Source of the DNA: Bacillus sp. AFS098217
Lineage (GTDB): Bacteria; Bacillota; Bacilli; Bacillales; Bacillaceae_G
NCBI RefSeq assembly: GCF_002551815.1
Contig: NZ_NVPR01000050.1
Coordinates: 1 to 49,273, forward strand
DNA length: 49,273 bases
Direction of reading: 5' to 3'
Shown: positions 1-10,859 of the stretch, in pieces
Numbering within the stretch: the stretch's first letter is position 1
Layout: each line of letters starts with the position of its first letter
Translations under genes and position numbers: made by a program
The notes under the pieces: model-generated
The model's input: only the letters and a program-made list of their open reading frames with translations
Told to the model about the DNA's origin: nothing
The model's database searches: none

Positions 1-30
1 TTTCAGAGAACTCGTTTGCCACCGGAGCGA
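1..30 (-). other. Leader of an rRNA operon (16S gene outside the window)
   Basis: These bases follow the P2 promoter on the minus strand and run off the left edge. Read on the minus strand they end in AGTTCTCTGAAA, which resembles the boxA antitermination element found just upstream of 16S genes in Bacillus rrn leaders. The position downstream of lysS agrees with B. subtilis, where an rRNA operon follows lysS. The 16S gene itself is not in the window, so this is inferred from promoters, leader sequence and synteny. Confidence 0.75.
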
Positions 31-37
31 CTTTACT

Positions 38-66
38 AATATAACATTTCGTTATATTTTCGTCAA
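38..66 (-). promoter_or_regulatory. rrn P2 promoter (sigma-A)
   Basis: On the minus strand a -35 TTGACG (61-66) and a -10 TATATT (38-43) are separated by exactly 17 bases. It is the proximal member of a tandem pair and fires leftward into the rRNA leader. Tandem promoters about 95 bases apart are the usual arrangement for Bacillus rRNA operons. Confidence 0.85.
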
Positions 67-92
67 CAACTTTTTTTATTTAAAAAGTTGTT
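65..92. repeat. Inverted repeat between rrn P1 and P2
   Basis: Arms AACAACTTTTT (65-75) and AAAAAGTTGTT (82-92) are perfectly complementary around a 6-base loop. The left arm overlaps the upstream side of the P2 -35 element. A run of T follows on the plus strand, so it resembles a terminator facing away from the operon; for P1 transcripts it would be a leader hairpin. Function is unknown. Confidence 0.6.
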
Positions 93-134
93 TTTCATTT
101 GTTTCTTGCGTTGCCTTTCGTGACAACGAATATA

Positions 135-163
135 AATATACCAGCTAATTTATTAAAATGCAA
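135..163 (-). promoter_or_regulatory. rrn P1 promoter (sigma-A)
   Basis: On the minus strand a -35 TTGCAT (158-163) and a -10 TATATT (135-140) are separated by 17 bases, with TG one base before the -10 (an extended -10). It lies upstream of P2 and points the same way, completing the tandem P1/P2 arrangement of a Bacillus rRNA operon. Confidence 0.8.
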
Positions 164-287
164 TAGTTTTTTTACAAAATTTTTAACCTAGTAAAAAAGT
201 ATAAAAACAGTATCAATCTCCTATATAAAGATACCTTCCTTCTATATAATAATGAGCAATTCTAAATTCACCATATACAAACACAGA

Positions 288-326
288 GTAACAAAAAGAA
301 AAGCTTTGGAGAAATCTCCAAAGCTT
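288..326 (-). terminator. lysS terminator
   Basis: A 12-bp perfect stem (301-312 with 315-326) with a very tight loop starts 4 bases after the lysS stop codon and is followed on the minus strand by TTCTTTTTG. It separates lysS from the rrn promoters. Confidence 0.9.
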
Positions 327-330
327 AGTC

Positions 331-1845
<1,515 letters not shown>

Positions 1846-1868
1846 CTATTAAATTTTACAATATATAC

Positions 1869-1877
1869 AGTATATCA
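1869..1877 (-). promoter_or_regulatory. Candidate lysS promoter (extended -10)
   Basis: On the minus strand TGATATACT gives an extended -10 (TG, one base, TATACT) between the dusB terminator and lysS. The -35 is weak. An overlapping alternative is TTGGGT (1884-1889), 18 bases, TATATT (1860-1865). The same 11-mer TGATATACTGT occurs upstream of metS. Confidence 0.45.
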
Positions 1878-1889
1878 TTTTCTACCCAA

Positions 1890-1921
1890 CTAGAAAAACT
1901 GCCAGCAAGTAACTGGCAGTT
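1890..1921 (-). terminator. Terminator of the folate/dusB operon
   Basis: Arms AACTGCCAG (1897-1905) and CTGGCAGTT (1913-1921) pair perfectly and are followed on the minus strand by a T-run. It closes the operon that begins at pabB. Confidence 0.9.
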
Positions 1922-1987
1922 CTTCTTTCTTTCACGTAATTATAGGAAGTGAACGAGAGAATGTCAATCATCCCCTCTCACTTCCTC

Positions 1988-2986
1988 TTAACCAACATGA
2001 ATTGTTTTTTGTTTCGCTTCTACCTCTTCTACAAATGCACCTAATAAAGAAGCAAGGTCTTGACGTGTATTAGAAGTATTAATCGCATTACGTACTCCCG
2101 CATTACCACGAACACCTTTTAAGTACCAAGCTGCATGCTTTCTCATTTCTCTCACTGCAATATCTTCGTTCTTTAAATCAATAAGGCGATCTAAGTGCAG
2201 CATACATACATCAATTTTCTCACGCACTGTCGGTTCTGGCATTAATTCTCCTGTTTCTAAATACTTTACCGTACGATAAATCATCCATGGATTACCAAGA
2301 GCTGCACGGCCAATCATAACACCATCTACACCAACTTCATCAAGCATACGTTTTGCATCTTGAGGAGTTTCTACGTCACCATTTCCGATAACCGGGATAT
2401 TTACAGATTGTTTTACTTGTTTAATAATATCCCAATCCGCTTTCCCTTCATACATCTGTACACGTGTACGTCCATGAACCGCTACCGCCTGGCCTCCTGC
2501 ACGTTCAACAGCTCTAGCGTTTTCAATTGCAAAAATGTGGTCTTCATCCCAGCCGATACGCATTTTAACTGTAACTGGCTTTTCAACAGCATCCACGACT
2601 GCCGCAACCATTTCATATACTTTATTTGGATCTAAAAGCCATTTCGCCCCCGCATCACACTTTGTAATCTTCGGAACTGGGCAACCCATATTAATATCAA
2701 TAATATCCGCTGTTGTATTCTTATCTACATATTTCGCAGCACCAACAAGCGTTTCTTTCTCACCGCCAAAAATTTGTAAACTTAGCGGTTTCTCTCTCTC
2801 ATCGATATATAACATATCTAATGTTTTTTGGTTATTAAATAAAATCGCCTTATCACTTACCATTTCAGCACATACTAGACCTGCACCAAATTCCTTTACC
2901 GTTAAACGGAATGCAGAATTACACACTCCTGCCATCGGTGCTAGTACAACTGGATTCTTCATCTCAATGTTTGCAATCTTTAACAC
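1988..2986 (-). CDS. dusB: tRNA-dihydrouridine synthase B
   Basis: FMN-dependent enzyme that reduces uridines to dihydrouridine in tRNA D-loops (yacF in B. subtilis). The TIM-barrel protein shows the FMN-binding start APMAGV, the signature NMGCPVPK with the catalytic Cys at about residue 102, and the later GNGDV and GRAALGNPW segments. I place the start at a GTG (2984-2986) because GAAGGTGA stands 7 bases upstream and the 332-residue product then begins LKIANIEMKNPVVLAPMAGV like its relatives; the longer frame would overlap yazB. It is last in the folate operon, 23 bases after yazB. Confidence 0.95.
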   Translation of the reverse strand: MLKIANIEMKNPVVLAPMAGVCNSAFRLTVKEFGAGLVCAEMVSDKAILFNNQKTLDMLYIDEREKPLSLQIFGGEKETLVGAAKYVDKNTTADIIDINMGCPVPKITKCDAGAKWLLDPNKVYEMVAAVVDAVEKPVTVKMRIGWDEDHIFAIENARAVERAGGQAVAVHGRTRVQMYEGKADWDIIKQVKQSVNIPVIGNGDVETPQDAKRMLDEVGVDGVMIGRAALGNPWMIYRTVKYLETGELMPEPTVREKIDVCMLHLDRLIDLKNEDIAVREMRKHAAWYLKGVRGNAGVRNAINTSNTRQDLASLLGAFVEEVEAKQKTIHVG

Positions 2987-3009
2987 TTGACTATCACCTT
3001 CCTTTATCC

Positions 3010-3213
3010 TCACTTTGGCATTAATTCGTCTATTGAAACATTTAATGTCTTCGCAACTTCTACAACGAAATCTTGAGAAGGTGATCTATTTCCTCTCTCA
3101 ACTTCTCCTAAAACCGATACAGATACCCCTAATTCTTTCGCAAAACCTTCCTGCGTATAACCTTTTAACTTCCGAAAAGCACGAATGCGTCTTCCCCATT
3201 TTTCTGCTTCCAT
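3010..3213 (-). CDS. yazB: Small XRE-family helix-turn-helix protein (YazB)
   Basis: A 67-residue protein made almost entirely of one HTH_3 (Cro/C1-type) DNA-binding domain: the recognition region reads YTQEGFAKELGVSVSVLGEV, followed by the usual RGNRSPS turn. It sits where B. subtilis has yazB, between folK and dusB. Its 5' end overlaps the 3' end of folK by 49 bases in another frame, and GGGAG precedes the ATG by 7 bases. The target is unknown; its place in the folate operon could mean local regulation, but nothing in the sequence shows that. Confidence 0.9.
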   Translation of the reverse strand: MEAEKWGRRIRAFRKLKGYTQEGFAKELGVSVSVLGEVERGNRSPSQDFVVEVAKTLNVSIDELMPK

Positions 3214-3680
3214 ACCGTTACTCCCTCTCGCCTTTTCATTTCTTCTACTTGTGAACGTGAAATGTTTTGTTTTATATCTTGATTAATCTCTAACAACGGA
3301 ACGATAACAAAAGCTCTTTCAAACATCCGCGGATGCGGAACAATAAGATTCTCTGCTTCAATATTTTCTTGATTATAGAGTAAAATGTCAAGGTCAATGG
3401 TTCGTGGCCCCCACCTAATTCCCCTTTTTCTTCCTAAGTCAACCTCAACGTTTTGCGTTACTTTCAATAATTCTTGCGGCAATAAATTGGTAGAAATTTT
3501 TATAACTAGATTTAAAAAACGATTTTGATCTGTATACCCAACTGGATCCGTTTCATATACGGAAGAAACATCCTCAACCTGAATATGAGAATTGTTATTT
3601 AACAACTCAATTGCTTGAGTTAAATAAGTATAACGATCACCGATATTTGATCCTAGTGCAACGTACGCTATATTTTTCAT
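3165..3680 (-). CDS. folK: 2-amino-4-hydroxy-6-hydroxymethyldihydropteridine pyrophosphokinase
   Basis: Transfers pyrophosphate from ATP to 6-hydroxymethyl-dihydropterin, the step before dihydropteroate synthase in folate synthesis. The 171-residue protein starts YVALGSNIGDR, has the signature RWGPRTIDLDILLY near residues 90-103 with the metal-binding Asp pair, and HPRMFERAF after it. The start overlaps the folB stop by 4 bases (ATGA), so translation is probably coupled. The 3' end overlaps yazB. Confidence 0.97.
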   Translation of the reverse strand: MKNIAYVALGSNIGDRYTYLTQAIELLNNNSHIQVEDVSSVYETDPVGYTDQNRFLNLVIKISTNLLPQELLKVTQNVEVDLGRKRGIRWGPRTIDLDILLYNQENIEAENLIVPHPRMFERAFVIVPLLEINQDIKQNISRSQVEEMKRREGVTVWKQKNGEDAFVLFGS

Positions 3681-4039
3681 GGTCGCTCTCTCGTGATTTC
3701 TACCGCTACAGCACGATAATGTCCTGGTATCGGCGGATCTGGCTTAATAACCTTTACTGTACAACGCGAAATACTTACATACTGCTTTAATATGTTTGCA
3801 GCTATATTTTCCGCAATACTTTCTACCAGTTTATATGTTTGATCCTCCACAACTTGTCGGCACAGTTCAAAAAGCTCTCCATAGTTTACGGAATGCTCCA
3901 AGTTGTCACTCTCACCCGCTGGCTTCAAATCTAGCTCTACCGTCAAATCTACCTTAAATCGTTGCCCTAGTTTATTCTCTTCTGGAAATACCCCATGATA
4001 ACCGTAAAACTCCATGTCATGGATATAAATTTTATCCAA
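3677..4039 (-). CDS. folB: Dihydroneopterin aldolase
   Basis: Converts 7,8-dihydroneopterin to 6-hydroxymethyl-dihydropterin and glycolaldehyde. The 120-residue protein has the family start DKIYIHDMEFYGYHGVFPEE, with the catalytic/substrate Glu in GVFPEE, a conserved NYGELFELC segment in the middle, and KPDPPIPGHY near the C-terminus. Length is typical for the homo-octameric enzyme. It lies directly after folP and overlaps folK by 4 bases. Confidence 0.97.
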   Translation of the reverse strand: MDKIYIHDMEFYGYHGVFPEENKLGQRFKVDLTVELDLKPAGESDNLEHSVNYGELFELCRQVVEDQTYKLVESIAENIAANILKQYVSISRCTVKVIKPDPPIPGHYRAVAVEITRERP

Positions 4040-4873
4040 TCACTTTACCCCCTTACCGAGCATCGCGTCCATCATCTTCGCCATACGCGCCATTTCTTTT
4101 ACGTCATGAACACGTATCATTTCACAGCCTTTTTCAATCCCAAGACAAATTGACGCCCCTGTCCCCTCTACACGTTCCTCTACCGGTAAATCTAAAACAT
4201 GACCGATAAATGATTTTCTTGAAGTTGCAAGAAGAACCGGATATCCTAATACATTTAGTTGTTCTAAATTACGCATCGCTTCTAAATTTTGTTCAGGTGT
4301 CTTTGCAAAGCCAATACCTGGGTCTAAAATAATATTTTCATCACGTACACCTGCGTCTTTTGCAATTTTAACACTCTCATATAAATCCGCAATCATATCA
4401 GCCATCAAATTGCGGTAATTTGTATTGTCACGATTATGCATTAAAATAATCGGTACATTATAATGTGCCGCAACTTCTGCAATCTTCGGTTCCGCCTTCG
4501 CTCCCCAAACATCATTAATAATATGAGCCCCCGCTTCAATTGCTTGCTTTGCAACTTCCGCTTTATACGTATCAATAGAAATAGGCAGTTTCACCTCTCT
4601 TGAAACCGCTTGAATCATCGGAATTACACGCTCTAACTCCTCTTCTACCGAAACTTTCGCAAAGCCAGGACGAGTCGATTCACCGCCAATATCAATGATA
4701 TCAGCCCCACTACTTGCCATTTCTTTCGCATGACGAACAGCTGTTTCTACCTCGTTATAGTTTCCACCATCCGAGAATGAATCTGGCGTCACATTCAAAA
4801 TCCCCATAATTAATGTTTTCTCATTTAAATTTAATGTATATTCGCCGCAGCGCAAATCATAATTCCACTTCAA
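4040..4873 (-). CDS. folP: Dihydropteroate synthase
   Basis: Condenses p-aminobenzoate with the pterin pyrophosphate to give dihydropteroate; the sulfonamide target (sul in B. subtilis). Visible motifs are MGILNVTPDSFSDGG, DIGGESTRPG and the pterin/PABA-site SRKSF. The start is set at a TTG (4871-4873): GAGAGGAG lies 9 bases upstream, the 277-residue product matches the family, and the start then falls just after the pabC stop. The longer ATG frame would run through pabC and has no good Shine-Dalgarno site. Confidence 0.96.
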   Translation of the reverse strand: MKWNYDLRCGEYTLNLNEKTLIMGILNVTPDSFSDGGNYNEVETAVRHAKEMASSGADIIDIGGESTRPGFAKVSVEEELERVIPMIQAVSREVKLPISIDTYKAEVAKQAIEAGAHIINDVWGAKAEPKIAEVAAHYNVPIILMHNRDNTNYRNLMADMIADLYESVKIAKDAGVRDENIILDPGIGFAKTPEQNLEAMRNLEQLNVLGYPVLLATSRKSFIGHVLDLPVEERVEGTGASICLGIEKGCEMIRVHDVKEMARMAKMMDAMLGKGVK

Positions 4874-4874
4874 A

Positions 4875-5747
4875 CTATATATCTCCTCTCTGCAATTCAT
4901 TTCGGCTCCAAAGATTTTCTCTATGCATTTCATATACATGCATTAGTTCCCTTGTAACCTCACCCTCTTTACCCGGGAAATCTCTTCCTTCAATATGACG
5001 AAGCGGGACAATTTCTTGAACAGAATTTGTTACAAACACTTCATCTGCCGAAAGCAACTCACCTTTCGTAAAGAAGCCTTCCTTCACTTGTATATTTAAC
5101 ATTTCAGCAATCCTTATAATAAAAGCACGAGTGATCCCGTTTAAAATTCCCGTTTCAAGCGATGGTGTATATAAAATACTCTCTTTCACAAAAAAGAGAT
5201 TCGAAACAATCCCCTCAGCTACATAACCTGCTTCAGTAAAGAAAATCCCTTCTTTACTCACAACATTTCCAATTTCACGTTTTCCTAAAATGTTATTTAA
5301 ATAATGATGGGACTTTAAACGAAAGGCTCCTTCCGGCGTATTCCGAGCTTGATTCAAAATAACGCCTTCCTTTTCTACCACTGCACCTGAAGCGGCTAAT
5401 GGTTTTATAAATACAATAACAGACGGCTCTTCGTATACCCCTGTTTGTAAGCCTATTTCATCTATACCAGCCGATACATTGAAGCGAACATATGCATGGT
5501 CGAGCCCATTCCTTTCGAGTAGTTCCTGCAAAATACGAAGCACATCATCTTTCGTCAGCTTCCACTCAATTTGCAATGCAGAAAGAGCATCCATTAAACG
5601 TTCATAATGATCATCTAATAAAAATGGATGACCATTATAAATACGGAATGTCTCGAAAACCCCCAGTCCATATAAATATCCATGATCATAAGGAGAGATT
5701 TTTGCCTCACTAGCTTCTACATACGTACCATTCACATAAATTAACAT
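4875..5747 (-). CDS. pabC: Aminodeoxychorismate lyase
   Basis: PLP enzyme of fold type IV that splits 4-amino-4-deoxychorismate into p-aminobenzoate and pyruvate. The 290-residue protein begins with the class IV pattern [20 protein letters not shown] and has [11 protein letters not shown], which holds the expected PLP lysine, in the middle, then [17 protein letters not shown]-amino-acid transaminase is a related alternative, but the pabB-pabA-pabC context settles it. It overlaps pabA by 7 bases; its own Shine-Dalgarno is weak, consistent with translational coupling. Confidence 0.95.
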   Translation of the reverse strand: MLIYVNGTYVEASEAKISPYDHGYLYGLGVFETFRIYNGHPFLLDDHYERLMDALSALQIEWKLTKDDVLRILQELLERNGLDHAYVRFNVSAGIDEIGLQTGVYEEPSVIVFIKPLAASGAVVEKEGVILNQARNTPEGAFRLKSHHYLNNILGKREIGNVVSKEGIFFTEAGYVAEGIVSNLFFVKESILYTPSLETGILNGITRAFIIRIAEMLNIQVKEGFFTKGELLSADEVFVTNSVQEIVPLRHIEGRDFPGKEGEVTRELMHVYEMHRENLWSRNELQRGDI

Positions 5748-6328
5748 GATGATACACTCGGGCTGTAACTCCGAATAAAGTTTTGTAATAATTCTTTCCC
5801 ATGTGAAGTCATAATGGATTCTGGATGAAACTGTACTCCTTCGATTGGCAATGTCTTATGACGTAGTGCCATAATCTCTCCTTCTTCTGTCCAAGATGTC
5901 ACTTCTAAACATTCCGGCAATGTTTCTTTTTTGACAATAAGAGAATGGTAACGCGTTGCTGTAAATGGATTTGGAATTTCCGAGAAAATTGTTTTTCCAT
6001 CATGATACATTGGCGATGTTTTTCCATGCATTAAACGTTCTGCACGAACAACATCACCTCCAAATACTTGCGCAATGGATTGATGACCTAGGCACACGCC
6101 AAAAATAGGAATCTTCCCTGCGAAATATTTAATAACATCCATACTTATACCAGCTTCATTCGGACTACAAGGCCCTGGTGAAATCATTAAAAAATCTGGT
6201 TTCATTTGTTCAATATCTGAAATTGTAATTTCATCATTACGTTTAACAACAAGCTCTTGTCCAAGTTCTCCAAGAAACTGCACTAAATTAAATGTAAAAG
6301 AATCATAATTATCAATCATCAATATCAT
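5741..6328 (-). CDS. pabA: Aminodeoxychorismate/anthranilate synthase glutamine amidotransferase
   Basis: Class I glutamine amidotransferase that supplies ammonia to PabB (in B. subtilis also shared with TrpE). The 195-residue protein shows the oxyanion segment [11 protein letters not shown], the nucleophile Cys in [10 protein letters not shown], and the His-Glu pair in [10 protein letters not shown]. The ATG at 6326-6328 is chosen over a GTG three codons upstream because AGGTGAGA stands at the right distance from it. That Shine-Dalgarno spans the pabB stop codon, so the two subunits are probably made in step. Confidence 0.96.
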   Translation of the reverse strand: MILMIDNYDSFTFNLVQFLGELGQELVVKRNDEITISDIEQMKPDFLMISPGPCSPNEAGISMDVIKYFAGKIPIFGVCLGHQSIAQVFGGDVVRAERLMHGKTSPMYHDGKTIFSEIPNPFTATRYHSLIVKKETLPECLEVTSWTEEGEIMALRHKTLPIEGVQFHPESIMTSHGKELLQNFIRSYSPSVSSC

Positions 6329-6333
6329 TTCTC

Positions 6334-7731
6334 TCACCTAACCGTTTCTTCGCTGCTTTCTTTTGCACGCCATAAGGCAATTGCTTTTTTCAACGACTCT
6401 TTATACTCATTTTCCGGATTTGAATCAATTACAATTCCTGCTCCAGCCTGTACATATGCTTGACCGTCTTTTGCAAGTAGCGTCCGAATTACAATATTTA
6501 ATTCCATATCCCCTGAATAGCCAATCCATCCAATTGATCCTGTATAGATACCACGCCTTACTGGTTCCAGTTCCTCTATAATTTCCATCGTGCGAATTTT
6601 CGGGGCACCTGTGATTGTCCCACCAGGAAATACTGCTCTCACTAAATCGAAAGCATCCTTATTTTCTCGGACCTCACCGCGAACATTTGAAACGATATGC
6701 ATAACATGCGAGTATTTTTCAATTACCATGAATTCATCCACTTCAACAGTTCCATACTTACAAACTCGTCCTAAATCATTTCGTTCTAAATCAACGAGCA
6801 TCACATGTTCTGCTCGTTCCTTTTCATTTTCAATCAGCTCTTTCGCTAAACTTTCATCTTCTTGTTCATTTTTCCCACGAGAACGCGTCCCTGCAATCGG
6901 TCTAGTACTTACTTGGCTTCCTTGTTTTTTAATTAATAATTCTGGCGAGCCGCTAACAATTTGAAAATCTCCAAGTTCTAAATATCCCATATATGGTGAT
7001 GGATTAATTTCACGAAGGTTCGTATAAATTTCAAACGGATGTGTTTGTAATGTTTTCTCCTGCCTTGTAGACAGGTTTACTTGAAACACATCTCCGGCCC
7101 CAATGTATTCTTGAATACGCTGAACAGCTTTCATAAATCCTTCTTCTGTAAAAGCTACCGCTTCATTTCTATTTTCAGGACATTCAAATGGTATTTTAAC
7201 TTCAGGAGCTTCCTTCATCCAAAGACTCTTCCATTCATTTAAACGCCTTTCTGCGTCTTCACGTTCATCTATATAATGTGTAATAATCCATAGTACTTTC
7301 TCTTGTTGATCATACACAAACACGTCATCAAATAATAAAAAGAATATATCAGGTATATCCACATCATCCTCCGCGAAGGAAGGAAGCTTCTCAATATAAC
7401 GTATACAGTCATAACTAAAATACCCGATTGCACCACCTTGAAATGGCGGATAATCTGGATTATGATTCGTTTCCCATCGTTCCATATACGTTTGCATTAA
7501 GTCTAATGGATTTCCTCGTTTTATTGTTTCCTTACCGCTCTCACTTATATATAACGTTTCATTCTTCCCCTGAATCACCGCTACAGGATCGAGCCCCGCG
7601 ATACTATAGCGACCTCCACGTCCACTTTCTAACAAAATATGTTGATTCTTATTCTGAGAAAGAAACTTATACTGCTTAAAAAAATCTAAATGATATGGAA
7701 TAGAAAGCGCTAAAGATTTTCTTTGCTGCAT
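6334..7731 (-). CDS. pabB: Aminodeoxychorismate synthase component I
   Basis: Chorismate-binding subunit that aminates chorismate to 4-amino-4-deoxychorismate with ammonia from PabA. The 465-residue protein has an N-terminal anthranilate-synthase-I-type region ([14 protein letters not shown]) and a C-terminal catalytic domain with [39 protein letters not shown] and [11 protein letters not shown]. The ATG at 7729-7731 follows GGGGTG by a good distance; upstream codons in frame look non-coding. First gene of the folate operon. TrpE is the main alternative but the neighbours are pab/fol genes. Confidence 0.95.
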   Translation of the reverse strand: MQQRKSLALSIPYHLDFFKQYKFLSQNKNQHILLESGRGGRYSIAGLDPVAVIQGKNETLYISESGKETIKRGNPLDLMQTYMERWETNHNPDYPPFQGGAIGYFSYDCIRYIEKLPSFAEDDVDIPDIFFLLFDDVFVYDQQEKVLWIITHYIDEREDAERRLNEWKSLWMKEAPEVKIPFECPENRNEAVAFTEEGFMKAVQRIQEYIGAGDVFQVNLSTRQEKTLQTHPFEIYTNLREINPSPYMGYLELGDFQIVSGSPELLIKKQGSQVSTRPIAGTRSRGKNEQEDESLAKELIENEKERAEHVMLVDLERNDLGRVCKYGTVEVDEFMVIEKYSHVMHIVSNVRGEVRENKDAFDLVRAVFPGGTITGAPKIRTMEIIEELEPVRRGIYTGSIGWIGYSGDMELNIVIRTLLAKDGQAYVQAGAGIVIDSNPENEYKESLKKAIALWRAKESSEETVR

Positions 7732-7899
7732 ATCAACACCCCGTCTTCTTTTATCCCACTCCCTTAGACTAATCATCCTAAATCATAGATGGTTAGTATG
7801 AAATAATTGTCCTTGAGAGCTTGTGAAAATAATTTAACTTTACTACTATTTATTTTACATGAAGTTTTCTAGTCATTCACTCTTTTCCTATTTTCAAAC

Positions 7900-7940
7900 G
7901 AAAAAAGAACAAGCATCCCTTTTTCAGAAATGCTTGTTCT
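7900..7940 (-). terminator. cysK terminator
   Basis: Arms GAACAAGCAT (7907-7916) and ATGCTTGTTC (7930-7939) pair perfectly over a 13-base loop, followed on the minus strand by TTTTTT. It lies 14 bases past the cysK stop and isolates it from the folate operon. Confidence 0.9.
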
Positions 7941-7953
7941 CGAACATATGAGA

Positions 7954-8877
7954 TTATGATTCAAATTGATAAAGTGGTGTACTTAAATAACGTTCACCAT
8001 TACTCGGGATAATAACAAGTACCTTTTTCCCTTTACCTAATTTTTTTGCCACTTCTGTCGCAGCATAAATAACGGCGCCTGAAGAGATACCAACTAAAAT
8101 CCCTTCTTCACAAGCTACTTTTCTTGCATATTCAAACGCTTGCTCTGTTTTCACTTGAATGATTTCATCATATATTTCTACATCCAATGTCTCAGGAACA
8201 AATCCTGCCCCAATACCTTGGATCTTATGTGGACCTGGTTTTCCGCCAGATAACACTGGAGAATCCGCAGGTTCTACCGCATAAATTTTAATGTCTTTAT
8301 ATGTTTCTTTTAACACCTCACCAGCGCCCGTAATCGTTCCACCAGTACCGATACCAGCGATAAATGCATCTAATTGATCACCCATTTGTTCAACAATTTC
8401 TGGCCCTGTTGTTAAGCGATGAATTTCTGGGTTCGCCGGATTTTGGAATTGTTGCGGTATAAAGTAACCATGCTCTTTTGCTAATTCAGTTGCTTTACGA
8501 ATTGCACCGCCCATTCCTTCAGCCCCTGGAGTCAATACTAATTCAGCGCCATAAGCACGCAATAAATTACGACGTTCAATACTCATCGTTTCTGGCATTA
8601 CTAGAATTGCTTTATATCCTTTTGCAGCTGCTACCATCGCTAAACCAATCCCTGTGTTACCACTTGTTGGCTCAATGATTGTATCGCCTTCTTTTAATAA
8701 CCCTTTTTGCTCAGCAGCTTCGATCATTGCTAATGCAATACGATCTTTTACGCTACTTCCAGGATTCATAAATTCTAATTTTAAGTATATATCTGCGCTG
8801 TCTTGTTCTACGATGCGGTTCAACTTAACGATCGGCGTTTTCCCGATTAATTCTGAAACTGACTGTGCCACTCGCAT
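7954..8877 (-). CDS. cysK: Cysteine synthase A (O-acetylserine sulfhydrylase)
   Basis: PLP enzyme that makes cysteine from O-acetylserine and sulfide. The 307-residue protein has the PLP lysine in [10 protein letters not shown] (about residue 44), the substrate loop [12 protein letters not shown], the phosphate-binding [13 protein letters not shown], and ISSGAV near the C-terminus. The ATG at 8875-8877 is used because AGGAGTG precedes it by 8 bases. It is a single-gene unit with its own promoter and terminator. In B. subtilis cysK is repressed by CymR and CysK itself modulates CymR; the promoter here carries a GGAATT of the type seen in CymR sites, a suggestion only. Confidence 0.97.
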   Translation of the reverse strand: MRVAQSVSELIGKTPIVKLNRIVEQDSADIYLKLEFMNPGSSVKDRIALAMIEAAEQKGLLKEGDTIIEPTSGNTGIGLAMVAAAKGYKAILVMPETMSIERRNLLRAYGAELVLTPGAEGMGGAIRKATELAKEHGYFIPQQFQNPANPEIHRLTTGPEIVEQMGDQLDAFIAGIGTGGTITGAGEVLKETYKDIKIYAVEPADSPVLSGGKPGPHKIQGIGAGFVPETLDVEIYDEIIQVKTEQAFEYARKVACEEGILVGISSGAVIYAATEVAKKLGKGKKVLVIIPSNGERYLSTPLYQFES

Positions 8878-8927
8878 TCCTGTCACTCCTAACACCGAGT
8901 ATTTTTATTGGTTTTATCTATATTTCG

Positions 8928-8956
8928 ATTTTGTCAGAAAATTCCTTGTTTGTCAA
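8928..8956 (-). promoter_or_regulatory. cysK promoter (sigma-A), possible CymR site
   Basis: On the minus strand TTGACA (8951-8956) and CAAAAT (8928-8933) are 17 bases apart, about 50 bases before the start codon. The spacer contains AAGGAATTTTC, which resembles the core of CymR operators; the operator call is inference. Confidence 0.7.
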
Positions 8957-8975
8957 TCTATTTGGATGATTGATT

Positions 8976-8992
8976 AACCATTACTAATGGTT
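8976..8992 (-). terminator. Hairpin after hslO
   Basis: A 7-bp perfect stem, AACCATT (8976-8982) with AATGGTT (8986-8992), begins just after the hslO stop. There is no T-run on the minus strand, so termination would be weak; some read-through into cysK is possible. Confidence 0.35.
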
Positions 8993-8996
8993 ATTA

Positions 8997-9872
8997 TTAC
9001 AGGCCTTCAATTAGGTTTGTAATATCTTCTTTAGAAAACTTATATCGTTCATTACAGAAATGACAATGCACTTCTGTTTCATCTTCTTCCTCACGAACTT
9101 GTTCCAATTCTTTTTTACCTAGACTAATTAACACACTTTCGATGCGCTCGCGTGAACATGTACAATTGAATTGAACATCCATCGTTTCTAACACTTTCAC
9201 TTTGTCTTCCCCTAGTACTTCATATAGCAATTCTTCTGGTGAAAGACCTTGTTCAATTAATTTTGAAACCGGTGGGATTTTTTGTAGACGTTCTTCAATA
9301 TATGAAATGGTCTCTTCCTGTGCCCCTGGCATAATTTGCAGAATAAATCCACCAGCTGCCAATATACTGTCATCCCCATTCACAAGGACACCAACCCCAA
9401 CAGAAGAAGGTGTTTGCTCAGAAACAGCAAAATAATACGTAAAGTCTTCTCCTAATTCTCCCGAAACAATTGGGGACTGCCCGATAAACGGTTCACGCAT
9501 ACCAATGTCTTTAATTACTGTTAAAAACCCTTCTGTACCCACTGCCTGATATACACGTAATTTCCCCTGCTCCGTCGCTTCAAAATCAACATGCGGATTT
9601 GTTACATACCCACGCACATCCCCATTTGCATGAGCATCCACTAAGATTGGACCAAGCGGACCATTACCTTCTACCTTAATTGTTAGTTTCTGATCACCTT
9701 TTAACATAGCTCCCATCATTGCACCAGCTGTTAACGAACGGCCAAGTGCTGCAGAAGCAGTTCTCCACGTATCATGACGTCTTTGCGCCTCACTTACTGT
9801 ATTTGTTGTACGCACACTATACGCACGAACTTCTCCATCAAACGCTAACGCTTTTACTAAATAATCTTTCAT
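8997..9872 (-). CDS. hslO: Redox-regulated chaperone Hsp33
   Basis: Cytoplasmic holdase activated by oxidative unfolding; four cysteines bind zinc when reduced and form disulfides under oxidative stress. The 291-residue protein has the N-terminal dimerisation/chaperone domain with the conserved [10 protein letters not shown] and GYVTNP, and the C-terminal switch CTC (237-239) and CHFC (270-273), exactly 30 residues apart. It follows coaX by 6 bases and is probably co-transcribed with it, as in B. subtilis. Confidence 0.97.
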   Translation of the reverse strand: MKDYLVKALAFDGEVRAYSVRTTNTVSEAQRRHDTWRTASAALGRSLTAGAMMGAMLKGDQKLTIKVEGNGPLGPILVDAHANGDVRGYVTNPHVDFEATEQGKLRVYQAVGTEGFLTVIKDIGMREPFIGQSPIVSGELGEDFTYYFAVSEQTPSSVGVGVLVNGDDSILAAGGFILQIMPGAQEETISYIEERLQKIPPVSKLIEQGLSPEELLYEVLGEDKVKVLETMDVQFNCTCSRERIESVLISLGKKELEQVREEEDETEVHCHFCNERYKFSKEDITNLIEGL

Positions 9873-9878
9873 ACTGAT

Positions 9879-10667
9879 TTATTCACCCTTCTCATGTTGT
9901 AAATTTGCATTACGTTCATATAGCATATGCAAACCTTTTAATGTTAAGAATGGATCCACAATATCAATTACATTAGATTCTTCTGCAATTAACTTCGCTA
10001 ATCCACCGGTTGCAATAACTGTCGGTTCTTGTTTAGCTTCTTCTTTCATGCGCTTCACAATACCTTCCACTTGCCCAACATATCCATAAAGAATGCCTGC
10101 TTGCATTGCACTTACTGTATTTTTCCCAACAATACTACTTGGTTTTGTAATTTCAATACGAGGAAGCTTTGCAGCCCTACTGTATAAAGCTTCTGCTGAA
10201 ATCATAATACCTGGTGTAATTACACCGCCCATATAATGCTTATCCTCATTAATATAGCAATATGTAGTAGCTGTACCAAAATCAACAATAATAAGCGGAC
10301 TTCCATATAATTGAATACCAGCTACAGCATTTACAATACGGTCCGCCCCAACTTCACGTGGATTTTCGTATTTAATATTTAAACCCGTTTTTATTCCTGG
10401 CCCTACTACAAGGGGCTTAATTTTGAAGTACTTTTCACACATGCGCTCTAAAGCAAACATAATTGGCGGTACAACCGAAGAAACAATAATTCCTTTCACA
10501 TCCTGAAAAGAAAGACCTTCATGCTCAAGTAATTGTTTCACTAACATACCGTACTCATCTTCCGTTTTATGACGATCTGTTTCCATACGCCAATGCTGGC
10601 GAAGCTTCCCCTCTTCGAACACACCAAGCACCGCATTTGTATTCCCTACATCCAATACAAAAATCAT
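9879..10667 (-). CDS. coaX: Type III pantothenate kinase
   Basis: Phosphorylates pantothenate in the first step of coenzyme A synthesis; type III enzymes are not feedback-inhibited by CoA. The 262-residue protein has the ASKHA-fold phosphate motifs: [10 protein letters not shown] at the N-terminus, [10 protein letters not shown] in the middle, [10 protein letters not shown] and ATGGLA later. The ATG at 10665-10667 is supported by GGTGA upstream and by family length. First gene of the coaX-hslO unit. Confidence 0.97.
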   Translation of the reverse strand: MIFVLDVGNTNAVLGVFEEGKLRQHWRMETDRHKTEDEYGMLVKQLLEHEGLSFQDVKGIIVSSVVPPIMFALERMCEKYFKIKPLVVGPGIKTGLNIKYENPREVGADRIVNAVAGIQLYGSPLIIVDFGTATTYCYINEDKHYMGGVITPGIMISAEALYSRAAKLPRIEITKPSSIVGKNTVSAMQAGILYGYVGQVEGIVKRMKEEAKQEPTVIATGGLAKLIAEESNVIDIVDPFLTLKGLHMLYERNANLQHEKGE

Positions 10668-10772
10668 ATTCTCACCACTTATCTTATTTAATCTATATTT
10701 GTGCAATATGTACAAAACTTATAATGCCATCATATCATACATACCTATATAATCAGGTTTTCCATCTTTATC

Positions 10773-10802
10773 ATTTTACAAAAAGATTGTTCACTATTTC
10801 AA
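10773..10802 (-). promoter_or_regulatory. Candidate coaX promoter (sigma-A)
   Basis: On the minus strand TTGAAA (10797-10802) and TAAAAT (10773-10778) are 18 bases apart, between the ftsH terminator and coaX. Confidence 0.6.
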
Positions 10803-10859
10803 TTTTTAATGCAAGGAGAATGCAAATTTATATCACATACAAGTGCACAAGTCCTTCAA

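Noticed and set aside
180-240. A third rrn promoter upstream of P1
   Set aside because: TTGATA with TACTAG at 17 bases can be read on the minus strand, but the -10 matches poorly and AT-rich DNA gives many such chances.
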